From Rhodospirillaceae bacterium (GTDB lineage: Bacteria; Pseudomonadota; Alphaproteobacteria; UBA8366), in contig PBKG01000006.1 of assembly GCA_002722095.1 (NCBI GenBank), forward strand, positions 1-64,000: 64,000 nt of DNA, written 5' to 3'. The notes under the pieces were generated by a model. The model saw nothing but the letters and a program-made list of their open reading frames with translations. It had not been told where the DNA came from and did no database searches. This document shows, in pieces, positions 8,759 through 16,830 of the stretch. A program made the position numbers and the translations under genes. Numbering within the stretch: the stretch's first letter is position 1; every line of letters starts with the position of its first letter.

Positions 8759-9398
8759 GACCTAATACCCCTCCGCCGCAATCGAATTTCACGAAGCTGA
8801 TTTTTGCGGCCGAAATCTTCGGTGCATTTTTCACTTTAGCGTAAAGAGCATTTTGGGCATTCGTTGACCCTTCAGCATCCGGAATCTTATCGAATGAGAA
8901 TTTCGGCGCCGAAAAACTTTTTTTACTGAACCCAATTCGCCCTAGGTAAATTGCTTGGCCGCTCGCTATGCGAAATTTAGGAGCGCCGGATTTAAAATTG
9001 GTTTCCGTACCGTCGCGACCAAAAGCGGTACCGTCGTTGGCAACAACTTGCTGTAGAAAGTAATCGCCGGGGTCGAGTTCAACCACAATATAAACAGACT
9101 TGTTCTGAAATCCACTTGCCGTGTATCCCCCCCCAAGCAAAAATGCCCCCAATCCAGCACCTTTGCCAACGGGCGGGTCTGCTATCTTGAAAGTATCAAA
9201 CTTCCCGGTTTTAGCGTCGTATCGACGCCAGATGAATCGTGGCAAAATACTGACCTGAGAACCGTAATCGACCCCAAAAACAAGCCAGCCGGTTTGGGCG
9301 GAACTGGAATGAAAAACGCTTCCCTGATGGACACCACCCGATTGGCAGCCTCCCAAAACCAATACCAAGGCAAAAACTAAAATCAGCCTAATTCGCAT
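8733..9398 (-). CDS. Lipoprotein, paralogue of the 8048-8758 product
   Basis: A 221-residue lipoprotein: MRIRLILVFALVLVLGGC is a textbook lipoprotein signal with Cys18 as the lipidated residue, preceded by a GGGGAGA ribosome site ahead of the ATG. The mature protein begins with a Ser/His/Gly-rich linker, then the core shared with the next gene (FVFGVDYGSQVSILPRF-like, PGDYFLQQVVANDG, FRIASGQAIYLGRIGF) and two C-terminal Cys (FDCGGG, GDTCKV). The tandem arrangement and similarity show an old gene duplication. Function is unknown. The pair sits between housekeeping genes but is richer in A and T, which may point to transfer. Confidence 0.78.
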   Translation of the reverse strand: MRIRLILVFALVLVLGGCQSGGVHQGSVFHSSSAQTGWLVFGVDYGSQVSILPRFIWRRYDAKTGKFDTFKIADPPVGKGAGLGAFLLGGGYTASGFQNKSVYIVVELDPGDYFLQQVVANDGTAFGRDGTETNFKSGAPKFRIASGQAIYLGRIGFSKKSFSAPKFSFDKIPDAEGSTNAQNALYAKVKNAPKISAAKISFVKFDCGGGVLGLGDTCKVK

Positions 9399-9493
9399 AT
9401 TCTATCTCCCCAATAACGGGAAAGATCATACACGGCGATTAAGCCTGGTAGCAATCAATGCTTCGCGCCTCGGCGTCGGCACGCTGCGTCCCC

Positions 9494-10237
9494 CTAAATC
9501 GTCCCCAAATCCGCTTCGAGGATATTCACCGGGTAGGAAAACGGTGTCGCCTTGGCGCCAATAATTTGGATTATGGCGTGACGGAACGCTTCGTCGGCGA
9601 CGAGGCGTTGGACGAAGGCGTCCGGGTCTTCCGAGGCACCCAGTTTTTGTCGCAGCGTTTCCAGCATGTTGGCGGTGGTGGCGCTGCCATAGGGGCGATC
9701 CGCGGCAACAACCGCTTCGAGACCGGTCGCTGCCCCATCCAGTGTCAGGCTACCTTGGCGCCCCACATAGAGATACACCGCTTCGAGCGGCTCGCCTCGC
9801 TCCAAAACGAGCTGGACCTGCTCGATCTCGCCGAAATCGTAGTTGCCCTCGGTTTCGTGCATGATCTGCAGTTGATCATCGTCAAGCCAGGTTACCGCGA
9901 GTTTGACCTTCACTCCCGGTGCGTGCTGCAGCATCGCCGGCACCGCACCGTATTGGCTGATATGGGCAGCATAGACCACATCGAAATCGGCGAGCCTGGC
10001 GTATTGCACCGCGATCGGCTCGGCGCCGGTACCGTTGTATTTGCGCGCAAGCTGTTCCGGGGACCGGTTCGAGCCCACCGCAAGCACCGGCCAACGCCCT
10101 TCTATCAACTCCGGATCGAAAGGCTGCAGGTCGCGTGGATCGTCATCCGGGTCCCAAACATAGGATTGCGCCGGCGCCCAATAGGGATAATCACGCGCCC
10201 GCGCCAGGACCGAATCTTTGTCGTCTTGATCGCTCAT
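9494..10237 (-). CDS. Conserved hypothetical protein with a GSNRSP motif
   Basis: A 247-residue cytosolic protein without a signal peptide. [17 protein letters not shown] at about residues 51-67 resembles the N-terminal strand-loop-helix of gamma-glutamylcyclotransferase-like folds, which often read YGSN-x-x-P. Other recognisable segments are [21 protein letters not shown] and [10 protein letters not shown] cannot assign a reaction. It diverges from ubiD across about 80 bases. The ATG at 10237 gives [20 protein letters not shown]. Confidence 0.68.
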   Translation of the reverse strand: MSDQDDKDSVLARARDYPYWAPAQSYVWDPDDDPRDLQPFDPELIEGRWPVLAVGSNRSPEQLARKYNGTGAEPIAVQYARLADFDVVYAAHISQYGAVPAMLQHAPGVKVKLAVTWLDDDQLQIMHETEGNYDFGEIEQVQLVLERGEPLEAVYLYVGRQGSLTLDGAATGLEAVVAADRPYGSATTANMLETLRQKLGASEDPDAFVQRLVADEAFRHAIIQIIGAKATPFSYPVNILEADLGTI

Positions 10238-10319
10238 GGAGTTTCATCTTTGCCAGTTTCCCGCCGCGCTCGGCAATCAAAATTTCACCTTGCTCCGCTT
10301 TTCGCCTAATTTGCCTGCC

Positions 10320-11834
10320 ATGAGCTACGACTCTTTGAGAGATTTCATCGCCGACCTGGAACAGGCCGGCATGCTGAACCGGGTGACCGAACCGGTCTCG
10401 CCGAATCTGGAGATGACCGAAATCCAGACCCGGCTGCTGGCCGAGAAAGGCCCGGCGGTGCTGTTCGAGAACCCGGTCCGAGAGGACGGGACAGCCTACG
10501 ACATGCCGGTGCTGGTCAACCTGTTCGGCACTGTGGACCGGGTCGCCCGCGGCATGGGCCGAACGCCGGACCAATTGCGTGAGGTCGGGGAAACGCTCGC
10601 CTATCTCCGCCAACCGGAACCCCCGGGGGGATTGGGCGAGGCGCTCGAAAAGCTACCGCTTCTGAAATCTGTAATGGCGATGCGGCCGAAAACGGTCAAA
10701 TCCGCCCCGTGCCAGGAACTCGTGCTCGAAGGCGGCGATATCGATCTCACCGAATTACCCATTCAGACCTGCTGGCCCGACGAGCCGGCACCGCTAATCA
10801 CGTTCCCGCTGGTCGTCACCCAGGGCCCCGACCCCGACGGCAACCGGGCCGACAACTTCAATCTCGGCATCTACCGCATGCAGGTTACCGGACCGAACAC
10901 CACCCTGATGCGATGGCTCGCCCATCGTGGCGGGGCGCAACAAGCCGCCCGCTGGGCGGAAGAGAAATCGGAACCGATACCGGCGGCGGCGGTGATCGGT
11001 GCCGACCCGGCGACACTTCTCGGCGCGGTGACGCCGGTGCCCGACACGCTCTCCGAATATCAATTCGCCGGTCTGCTAAAGAGCAAGCGTATCGACCTCG
11101 TTGAGTGCAAAACCGTACCGCTTAAAGTCCCGGCAGCGGCGGAAATCGTCCTCGAGGGCCATGTGGATCTCAGCGATACCGCACCGGAAGGCCCCTATGG
11201 CGACCACACGGGCTACTACAACGCCCAGGAACCGTTTCCCGTCTTCACCATCTCGGCGATCACCCGCCGCAGCGAGCCGATCTACCATTCCACCTTTACC
11301 GGGCGGCCGCCGGACGAGCCGAGCGTCCTCGGCGAGGCGCTGAACGAGGTGTTCATTCCGCTCTTTCAGCAACAATTTCCGGAAATCGTCGATTTTTGGC
11401 TACCCCCCGAGGCATGCTCCTATCGGCTCGCGGTGGTTGCGATCAAGAAAGCCTATCCGGGTCATGCCAAGCGCATCATGATGTCGGTTTGGTCCTACCT
11501 CCGTCAGTTCACCTACACAAAATGGGTCGTGGTGGTGGATGAGGATATCGATGCGCGCAAATGGGACGATGTGATCTGGGCAATTTCTACCCGCATGGAT
11601 CCGGCGCGCGATATCACGGTGATCGAAGACACGCCGATCGACTATCTCGACTTCGCGAGCCCTATTCCCGGCCTCGGCTCTAAGATCGGGCTCGACGCAA
11701 CGGATAAGTGGCCGCCGGAGACCAAGCGGGATTGGGGCCGCGCCATTCGCATGAGCGACGACGTCATCCACAAAATCGATGAAATGTGGAAAGGGCTCGG
11801 TTTGCCCGGTGACGGCAAATCCATATGGGAGTGA
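10320..11834 (+). CDS. ubiD: UbiD-family 3-polyprenyl-4-hydroxybenzoate decarboxylase
   Basis: Prenylated-FMN-dependent decarboxylase acting on the ubiquinone precursor made by UbiA. The 504-residue sequence is full length (E. coli UbiD is about 500) and begins [17 protein letters not shown], the family start; ATG at 10320. Diagnostic segments are [19 protein letters not shown], the ligand-binding [13 protein letters not shown] with its catalytic Glu/Arg region, and [21 protein letters not shown]. The flavin prenyltransferase UbiX is not in this window. The following small membrane protein gene overlaps its end by 10 bases. Confidence 0.94.
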   Translation: MSYDSLRDFIADLEQAGMLNRVTEPVSPNLEMTEIQTRLLAEKGPAVLFENPVREDGTAYDMPVLVNLFGTVDRVARGMGRTPDQLREVGETLAYLRQPEPPGGLGEALEKLPLLKSVMAMRPKTVKSAPCQELVLEGGDIDLTELPIQTCWPDEPAPLITFPLVVTQGPDPDGNRADNFNLGIYRMQVTGPNTTLMRWLAHRGGAQQAARWAEEKSEPIPAAAVIGADPATLLGAVTPVPDTLSEYQFAGLLKSKRIDLVECKTVPLKVPAAAEIVLEGHVDLSDTAPEGPYGDHTGYYNAQEPFPVFTISAITRRSEPIYHSTFTGRPPDEPSVLGEALNEVFIPLFQQQFPEIVDFWLPPEACSYRLAVVAIKKAYPGHAKRIMMSVWSYLRQFTYTKWVVVVDEDIDARKWDDVIWAISTRMDPARDITVIEDTPIDYLDFASPIPGLGSKIGLDATDKWPPETKRDWGRAIRMSDDVIHKIDEMWKGLGLPGDGKSIWE

Positions 11835-12133
11835 CAGCGGAAAATACCGAATTCGCGATCTGGTTCTTTTTGGGCCTGGTGGCGTTGTGGATCATCTTCC
11901 GTCTTCGCCGGCGCGCGCGCGAAGCGGATAATAGTTTTCGCAGCAGCCATCGCCGGATCGCCCGGCGCCTCGCAGGCGAAAATCCGAAATTCGACGCGGA
12001 TGACGAGGAAGAAGAAGATATCGTTACGCAGGAAGATTGGCGACGCGGTCGCCAGCAAGTGATTTTGTGCTTCGTCGCTTTGGTGCTAATCGTGAGCTTG
12101 AGTGTCGTCAGCTGCCTACGGGGCGGTTTGTAG
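11825..12133 (+). CDS. Small two-helix membrane protein, unknown function
   Basis: A 102-residue protein with a hydrophobic segment at each end ([20 protein letters not shown] near the N-terminus and [19 protein letters not shown] near the C-terminus) separated by a basic then acidic cytosolic stretch ([20 protein letters not shown]). The ATG at 11825 overlaps the ubiD stop by 10 bases; a GTG at 11831 is an alternative. It lies between ubiD and pmbA and is probably in their transcript. I do not recognise the family. Confidence 0.66.
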   Translation: MGVTAENTEFAIWFFLGLVALWIIFRLRRRAREADNSFRSSHRRIARRLAGENPKFDADDEEEEDIVTQEDWRRGRQQVILCFVALVLIVSLSVVSCLRGGL

Positions 12134-12136
12134 GCT

Positions 12137-12172
12137 GGGAAAGAGTGAGGGAAAGAGTGAGGAAAAGAGTGA
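12137..12172 (+). repeat. 12-base tandem repeat, three copies, upstream of pmbA
   Basis: Three head-to-tail copies of GGGAAAGAGTGA occupy 12137-12148, 12149-12160 and 12161-12172; the first two are identical and the third differs by one base (GGAAAAGAGTGA). The array lies in the 58-base gap between the small membrane protein and pmbA, just upstream of the pmbA ribosome site GAGGGA. Each unit is purine-rich and resembles a weak Shine-Dalgarno sequence. Confidence 0.85.
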
Positions 12173-12191
12173 GTAACAGAGGGAATTACAA

Positions 12192-13532
12192 ATGAGCGAC
12201 GATACGCTCGAGCGGCTGCAATCCTTGTTGAAGAAGGCCACAGCACTTGGCGCCGATGCGGCAGACGGGGTCTACCTGCGCCAGCATTCGCTGAGCCACG
12301 CTCAGCGCCTCGGAGAGATCGAAAATCTCGAACGCTCGGAAAACGAAGATCTGGGCTTGCGCGTTTTCGTCGGCAAACAACAAGCAGTGGTTTCGTCTTC
12401 CGATCAATCCCCCGATGCCCTCGACGCCTTGGCCGAACGCGCGGTGGCGATGGCAAAGGCGGTGCCCGAAGATGAATTTTGCGGCCTCGCGGAACCTGAT
12501 CAACTGTCAGCCGCTAACCCCGAAGCATTGGAAATATTCGACGCCACGGAACCCGAGGCGGAAACGCTGATCGACTGGGCCAAAAGCGCCGAAGGTGCGG
12601 CGATGGCGGTGGACGGCATCACCAATTCCGAAGGCGCGGAAGCGGACTGGTCGCAAGCCGAAGTCGCGCTTGCGGCAACCAATGGATTCACCGGCACCTA
12701 TCGCGGCTCGTCTTTTAGCGTCAGCGCATGCGTTTTGGCCGGCGAAGGCACCGCGATGGAACGCGATTACGACTATGCTACCGCCGTATTCATGGATGAC
12801 ATGGAAGACCCTGAAGAGATCGGCCGACGTGCCGGTGAACGAACGATCCGGCGTCTCAATCCACGCAAGGCGGAAAGCGCAAAGGTTCCGGTGGTCTATG
12901 AGCCCCGGGTGTCGAACTCGATGGTCCGACACTTTGCCGGTGCGATCAACGGCGGCAGCATCGCGCGCGGTATCAGTTTCCTGAAAGACCGGATGGGAGA
13001 GAAAATCTTTTCCGACGAAATCTCGATTATCGACGACCCTCACCGTCCACGGGGGCTGGCCTCGAAACCGTTCGATGCCGAAGGGCTCGCCAACGATCCC
13101 ATCGCCTTTATCGAGGATGGAGTGTTGACCCAATGGGTGCTCGATTTGCGCTCGGCGCGCCAGTTAGGGCTCGCCAGCAACGGACGCGCATCGCGGGGGA
13201 CCTCGTCGCCGCCGGGGCCCTCCACCACCAATCTCCACATGACCGCCGGATCCATACCGCCGGACGCGTTGATTGGCGAAATCGACGACGGATTTTACGT
13301 CACCGATATGATGGGCTTCGGGGTCAACGGCGTTACCGGCGACTACAGCCGCGGTGCTTCCGGTTTCTGGATCGAGAACGGCAAGCTTGCGGACCCGGTC
13401 AGTGAAATGACCGTTGCCGGCAATCTCAAGGACATGTTTCTGAATTTGACGCCGGCCAACGATCTGGAGTTTCGCTACGGTACCAATGCGCCGACCCTCC
13501 GTATCGACGGCATGACCGTCGCAGGGAGCTAG
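12192..13532 (+). CDS. pmbA: Metalloprotease subunit TldE/PmbA
   Basis: Partner of TldD in the heterodimeric TldD/E protease; this subunit lacks the HExxxH metal site and shapes the chamber. The 446-residue length matches PmbA. Diagnostic parts are MSDDTLERLQSLLKKATALGADAADGVYLRQ at the N-terminus (residues 1-31), the central VYEPRVSNSMVRHFAGAINGGSIARG, and the C-terminal VTGDYSRGASGFWIENG. No HExxxH is seen, as expected. The ATG at 12192 follows GAGGGAATTACAA. It is convergent with the transketolase gene, leaving only four bases between stops. Confidence 0.94.
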   Translation: MSDDTLERLQSLLKKATALGADAADGVYLRQHSLSHAQRLGEIENLERSENEDLGLRVFVGKQQAVVSSSDQSPDALDALAERAVAMAKAVPEDEFCGLAEPDQLSAANPEALEIFDATEPEAETLIDWAKSAEGAAMAVDGITNSEGAEADWSQAEVALAATNGFTGTYRGSSFSVSACVLAGEGTAMERDYDYATAVFMDDMEDPEEIGRRAGERTIRRLNPRKAESAKVPVVYEPRVSNSMVRHFAGAINGGSIARGISFLKDRMGEKIFSDEISIIDDPHRPRGLASKPFDAEGLANDPIAFIEDGVLTQWVLDLRSARQLGLASNGRASRGTSSPPGPSTTNLHMTAGSIPPDALIGEIDDGFYVTDMMGFGVNGVTGDYSRGASGFWIENGKLADPVSEMTVAGNLKDMFLNLTPANDLEFRYGTNAPTLRIDGMTVAGS

Positions 13533-13536
13533 CGCT

Positions 13537-15900
13537 CTAACCCAAACGCTTCAAGCAAGCGGTCGCGGCGGCGTCCAGAATGGAGTCCGCGTCGAGCCCG
13601 TGGAGCCGGTAAAGCTCGTCCACACTGCCCGATTGGCCGTAGCCTTCGACGCCGAGTGCGGAGACGCGGTAGGCACCGGCAGCACCGATCCAGGAAAGCG
13701 TTGCCGGATGGCCATCGAGCACTGTCACGATGGCGGCATCGCGGGCCAGTGGTTTCAGCAGTCTCTCCACATGCGAGCTGGCGCCCGGTGTCCGGTTCGC
13801 CTCGAGCCAGCCTTGATGCAACAAATCCGGCGATGTCACCGCCAACAGGCCGGCGCCTGGTACGTCTTCCAACAACGCCTCGTGAGCGGCGATCGCTTCC
13901 GGCGCCACTGCCCCGCAATAGGCGATCGCGATTTCGGCCCCCGGCGCCGGTTCTTTCAGCCAGTAGGCACCTTTAGTCACTGCCTCGATAAGTTCGGACG
14001 TCACATTGCGGGCCGGCTGATCGAGTGGCCGAGTGGAAAGACGCAGATAAACCGATCCGCCATCGTCGGCCTGCATGTGCCTGAAGCTCCACGCCATGAT
14101 GATGCCAAGCTCGTCGACGAAGGCGGGCTCGAAATAGGCCAACTTGTCGAGGCCCATACCGACCAAGGGCGTATTGATCGACTGATGGGCGCCGCCTTCC
14201 GGCGCCAGGGTGATGCCCGACGGGGTCGAAACGACCATGAAACGGGAATCCTGATAACAGCCATAGAACAGCGAATCCAAACCGCGATTGATAAACGGAT
14301 CGTAGAGCGTGCCGACAGGCAGCAAGCGGGCGCCGAACAGCGATTCCGAAAGTCCCATCGCGGTCAGCATCAAGAATAGATTGTTCTCGGCAATGCCGAG
14401 TTCGATATGCTGCCCCGATTGGGACTTGGCCCACTTCTGGATCGAGGCCACATCCTCTTCACGGAACACGTCCGCCTTGCCCTTGCGGTCGAATAGCCCG
14501 CGCTGATTTACCCAGCCGCCGAGATTGGTCGAAACGGTGACGTCCGGCGAGGTGGTAACGATGGCATCGGCCAATTCGCCATCGGCGCGGCCGAGATCGT
14601 TCATGATTTGGCCAAACCCCTGCTGCGTCGAATTTTGTCCGTCGCCGCCGACCTCGAATCGCTCGGGCACCTCGACCTGAGGAGCACGATGACGACGATC
14701 CGCATCGCTGTTGAATGGGGCCGACTCGATGAGATCCGCAAGGGCATCCGCTGCCAACTCGAGGCCCGCATCGACAGACCACTCCTCGCCATCGGAGATT
14801 CCCATATCCGATTTAAAGCCCGCCATCTGGTCGGGATTCATCAGGCCGGCGTGATTATCCTTGTGGCCCGCAAACGGCAGTTGATGACCCTTGATCGTGT
14901 AAGCGACGAAACAGGTCGGCTCTTCCGGCGGGGCGTTATGGAATGCTTCAAGTACGGATTCCATGTCGTGGCCGGCGAGATTGGTCATCAACCCGTGGAG
15001 CCCATCGTCATCGTGACTGTCGAGCAGTTCGCCAAGGCCCGACGTGCCGCGAAGCCCGTCCTGCAGTTGTTTGCGCCAGGACGCGCCCGCCTTGTAGGTA
15101 AGCGCCGAATAGAGATCGTTCGGGCAATCGTCGATCCATTGCAAAAGCGCTTCGCCGGCGGGCCCTTCGCGAGCCGCCTCGAGTTTTTTGCCGTATTTCA
15201 ACGTCACCACGTTCCAACCGACGGTGCCGAAAAAACTCTGGATTTTCTGAAACAACAGATCGTTGACCACGCCGTCGAGACTTTGGCGGTTGTAATCGAT
15301 GATCCACCACAGATTTCGCACATCGTGTTTCCAGCCCTCGAGCAGCGCCTCGAACACATTGCCTTCATCGAGCTCCGCATCGCCGACAATGGAGACGAAT
15401 TTTCCGGGCTCGACTCCATCCGCCATCTGCCGATGGTAATGCACATAGTCCTGAACCAGAGACGCGCAGAGGGTTACCGCAACACCGAGACCGACGGAAC
15501 CGGTGGAAAAATCCACATACTCTTCGTCCTTGGTCCGCGACGGATAGGATTGGGCACCGCCGAGCGCCCTGAAATTTTCCAGCTTGTCGCGGCTCTGTTT
15601 GCCGAACATGTACATTAAGGCGTGATAGACCGGGCTCGCATGGGGTTTAACCGCAACCCGGTCTTCCGGCTTCAGCACATCCATGTAGAGCGCGGTGAGC
15701 AGCGTCACCGCCGAGGCGCAAGAGGATTGATGCCCGCCCACCTTTAATCCGTCGCTACTGGGACGAATATGGTTGGCGTTGTGGATCATCCAGGAGGACA
15801 GCCAAAGCGCCTTTTTCTCAATCTCACCAAGTCCGAACAGCCGGTCCGGCGCGAGCGCCGCGTTATGATCCTTCCCGACAATATGCAGATTCTGGGACAT
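13537..15900 (-). CDS. AceE-like transketolase (MdeB type 2-oxoacid dehydrogenase E1 homologue)
   Basis: Thiamine diphosphate enzyme of 787 residues related to the homodimeric E1 subunit of pyruvate dehydrogenase. The TPP motif runs from GDAELDEGNVF to IIDYNRQSLDG (about residues 186-222). The second half has a pyrimidine-binding transketolase domain (HIELGIAENNLFLML). The ATG at 15900 is followed by MSQNLHIVGKDHNAAL. In Pseudomonas putida an E1-like protein, MdeB, is encoded with an Lrp-type regulator MdeR and acts on 2-oxobutyrate from methionine; here a divergent Lrp-type gene lies 145 bases away but no methionine gamma-lyase, E2 or E3 gene is nearby. Exact substrate is uncertain. Confidence 0.82.
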   Translation of the reverse strand: MSQNLHIVGKDHNAALAPDRLFGLGEIEKKALWLSSWMIHNANHIRPSSDGLKVGGHQSSCASAVTLLTALYMDVLKPEDRVAVKPHASPVYHALMYMFGKQSRDKLENFRALGGAQSYPSRTKDEEYVDFSTGSVGLGVAVTLCASLVQDYVHYHRQMADGVEPGKFVSIVGDAELDEGNVFEALLEGWKHDVRNLWWIIDYNRQSLDGVVNDLLFQKIQSFFGTVGWNVVTLKYGKKLEAAREGPAGEALLQWIDDCPNDLYSALTYKAGASWRKQLQDGLRGTSGLGELLDSHDDDGLHGLMTNLAGHDMESVLEAFHNAPPEEPTCFVAYTIKGHQLPFAGHKDNHAGLMNPDQMAGFKSDMGISDGEEWSVDAGLELAADALADLIESAPFNSDADRRHRAPQVEVPERFEVGGDGQNSTQQGFGQIMNDLGRADGELADAIVTTSPDVTVSTNLGGWVNQRGLFDRKGKADVFREEDVASIQKWAKSQSGQHIELGIAENNLFLMLTAMGLSESLFGARLLPVGTLYDPFINRGLDSLFYGCYQDSRFMVVSTPSGITLAPEGGAHQSINTPLVGMGLDKLAYFEPAFVDELGIIMAWSFRHMQADDGGSVYLRLSTRPLDQPARNVTSELIEAVTKGAYWLKEPAPGAEIAIAYCGAVAPEAIAAHEALLEDVPGAGLLAVTSPDLLHQGWLEANRTPGASSHVERLLKPLARDAAIVTVLDGHPATLSWIGAAGAYRVSALGVEGYGQSGSVDELYRLHGLDADSILDAAATACLKRLG

Positions 15901-15987
15901 GGTCCGGTTCCGGCAAATTGATGATTTTGCGATTAACCTTCCCCGCAATATACCTTCGCCGACAGATATTTTTCTTGCTTATCGTGC

Positions 15988-16016
15988 TTGATTATACAGT
16001 AATGAAACAATATTCT
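15988..16016 (+). promoter_or_regulatory. Predicted sigma-70-type promoter of the Lrp-family gene
   Basis: TTGATT at 15988-15993, a 17-base spacer and TATTCT at 16011-16016 lie in an AT-rich stretch between the divergent transketolase and regulator genes. Transcription would start near 16023, leaving a short leader with the ribosome site GGAGAA before the GTG at 16046. Lrp-family proteins often bind such AT-rich divergent regions, so self-regulation is likely. Confidence 0.5.
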
Positions 16017-16045
16017 TTCGTTTAATTCATCTTTGGAGAAATTTT

Positions 16046-16525
16046 GTGCCTGATATAGCAATGGACGCGGTGGATCAGCGCATTCTTGCGGTAATGCAGG
16101 AAAATGCCCGGATTTCCAATGTTGACCTCGCCGAACGCGTAGGCATATCACCCTCGCCCTGTTGGCGGCGAGTCAAAACGCTCGAAGAGGCAGGGATCAT
16201 CCAACGTCACGTAACCTTGGTCGACCCTGCGGCGGTAGGTTTGCCGGTTAGCGTCTTCATACAAGTAACACTGGAGCGCCAAATCGAAACGGCGCTGGAA
16301 ACATTCGAGCGCACGGTTCTCGAACGGCCGGAAGTGATGGAGTGTTACCTGATGACCGGCGATGCGGATTATCTGTTGCGCGTGGTGGTCGCCGACCTCG
16401 CCGCCTATGAGCGGTTTTTGATGGATCATCTGACACGGATCAATGGTGTCGCCTCGATCAATTCAAGTTTCGCGCTGAAACAGGTGAAATACCGCACCGC
16501 CTTGCCGGTCGATCAAACGGAATAG
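16046..16525 (+). CDS. Lrp/AsnC-family transcriptional regulator
   Basis: A 159-residue regulator with an N-terminal winged helix-turn-helix ([18 protein letters not shown], then [23 protein letters not shown]) and a C-terminal RAM ligand-binding domain ([29 protein letters not shown]). It starts with GTG at 16046 preceded by TTTGGAGAAATTTT. Such regulators usually respond to an amino acid and control an adjacent gene; the divergent AceE-like transketolase is the obvious target, as in the mdeR/mdeB pair. Confidence 0.92.
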   Translation: MPDIAMDAVDQRILAVMQENARISNVDLAERVGISPSPCWRRVKTLEEAGIIQRHVTLVDPAAVGLPVSVFIQVTLERQIETALETFERTVLERPEVMECYLMTGDADYLLRVVVADLAAYERFLMDHLTRINGVASINSSFALKQVKYRTALPVDQTE

Positions 16526-16611
16526 TCGGCTCCGAATGCTACTGGGCCCTTGTTTTTTTGCCGATCTGGCATAATCTTTGGGCCGAAACACAACGGCCGA
16601 AAGGAGAATAC

Positions 16612-16830
16612 GTGGCCAAGGAAGAACCGATCGAATTTTCAGGAACCGTTACCGAAGTTTTGCCGAACGCAATGTTTCGGGTAACTCTCGAAAATGAGCA
16701 TGAAGTGCTCGCCCATACCTCAGGAAAGATGCGCAAGAACCGCATCCGGGTATTGGCCGGCGACAGCGTAACCGTAGAAATGACGCCCTATGATTTGACC
16801 AAGGGGCGTATTACCTACCGCTTCAAATAA
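16612..16830 (+). CDS. infA: Translation initiation factor IF-1
   Basis: A 72-residue OB-fold protein that binds the 30S A site during initiation. The C-terminal [18 protein letters not shown] and [14 protein letters not shown] are near-invariant for IF-1. It starts with GTG at 16612 behind the strong ribosome site AAAGGAGAATAC. Its stop codon directly abuts the stop codon of the convergent glycosyltransferase gene, with no base in between. A CATAAT at 16570-16575 could be its -10 element. Confidence 0.96.
   Translation: MAKEEPIEFSGTVTEVLPNAMFRVTLENEHEVLAHTSGKMRKNRIRVLAGDSVTVEMTPYDLTKGRITYRFK

Noticed and set aside
9458..10309. Long plus-strand open frame of about 280 codons opposite the GSNRSP protein
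   Set aside because: It is the antisense shadow of 9494-10237; its composition is rich in Arg, His and Gly with no family motif, while the minus frame gives a structured protein.
13600..14379. Plus-strand open frame of 259 codons inside the transketolase gene
   Set aside because: Runs wholly antisense to the secure transketolase frame, with no start context or recognisable domain.
14608..15618. Plus-strand open frame of 336 codons inside the transketolase gene
   Set aside because: Antisense shadow; the minus-strand TPP motifs span this stretch.
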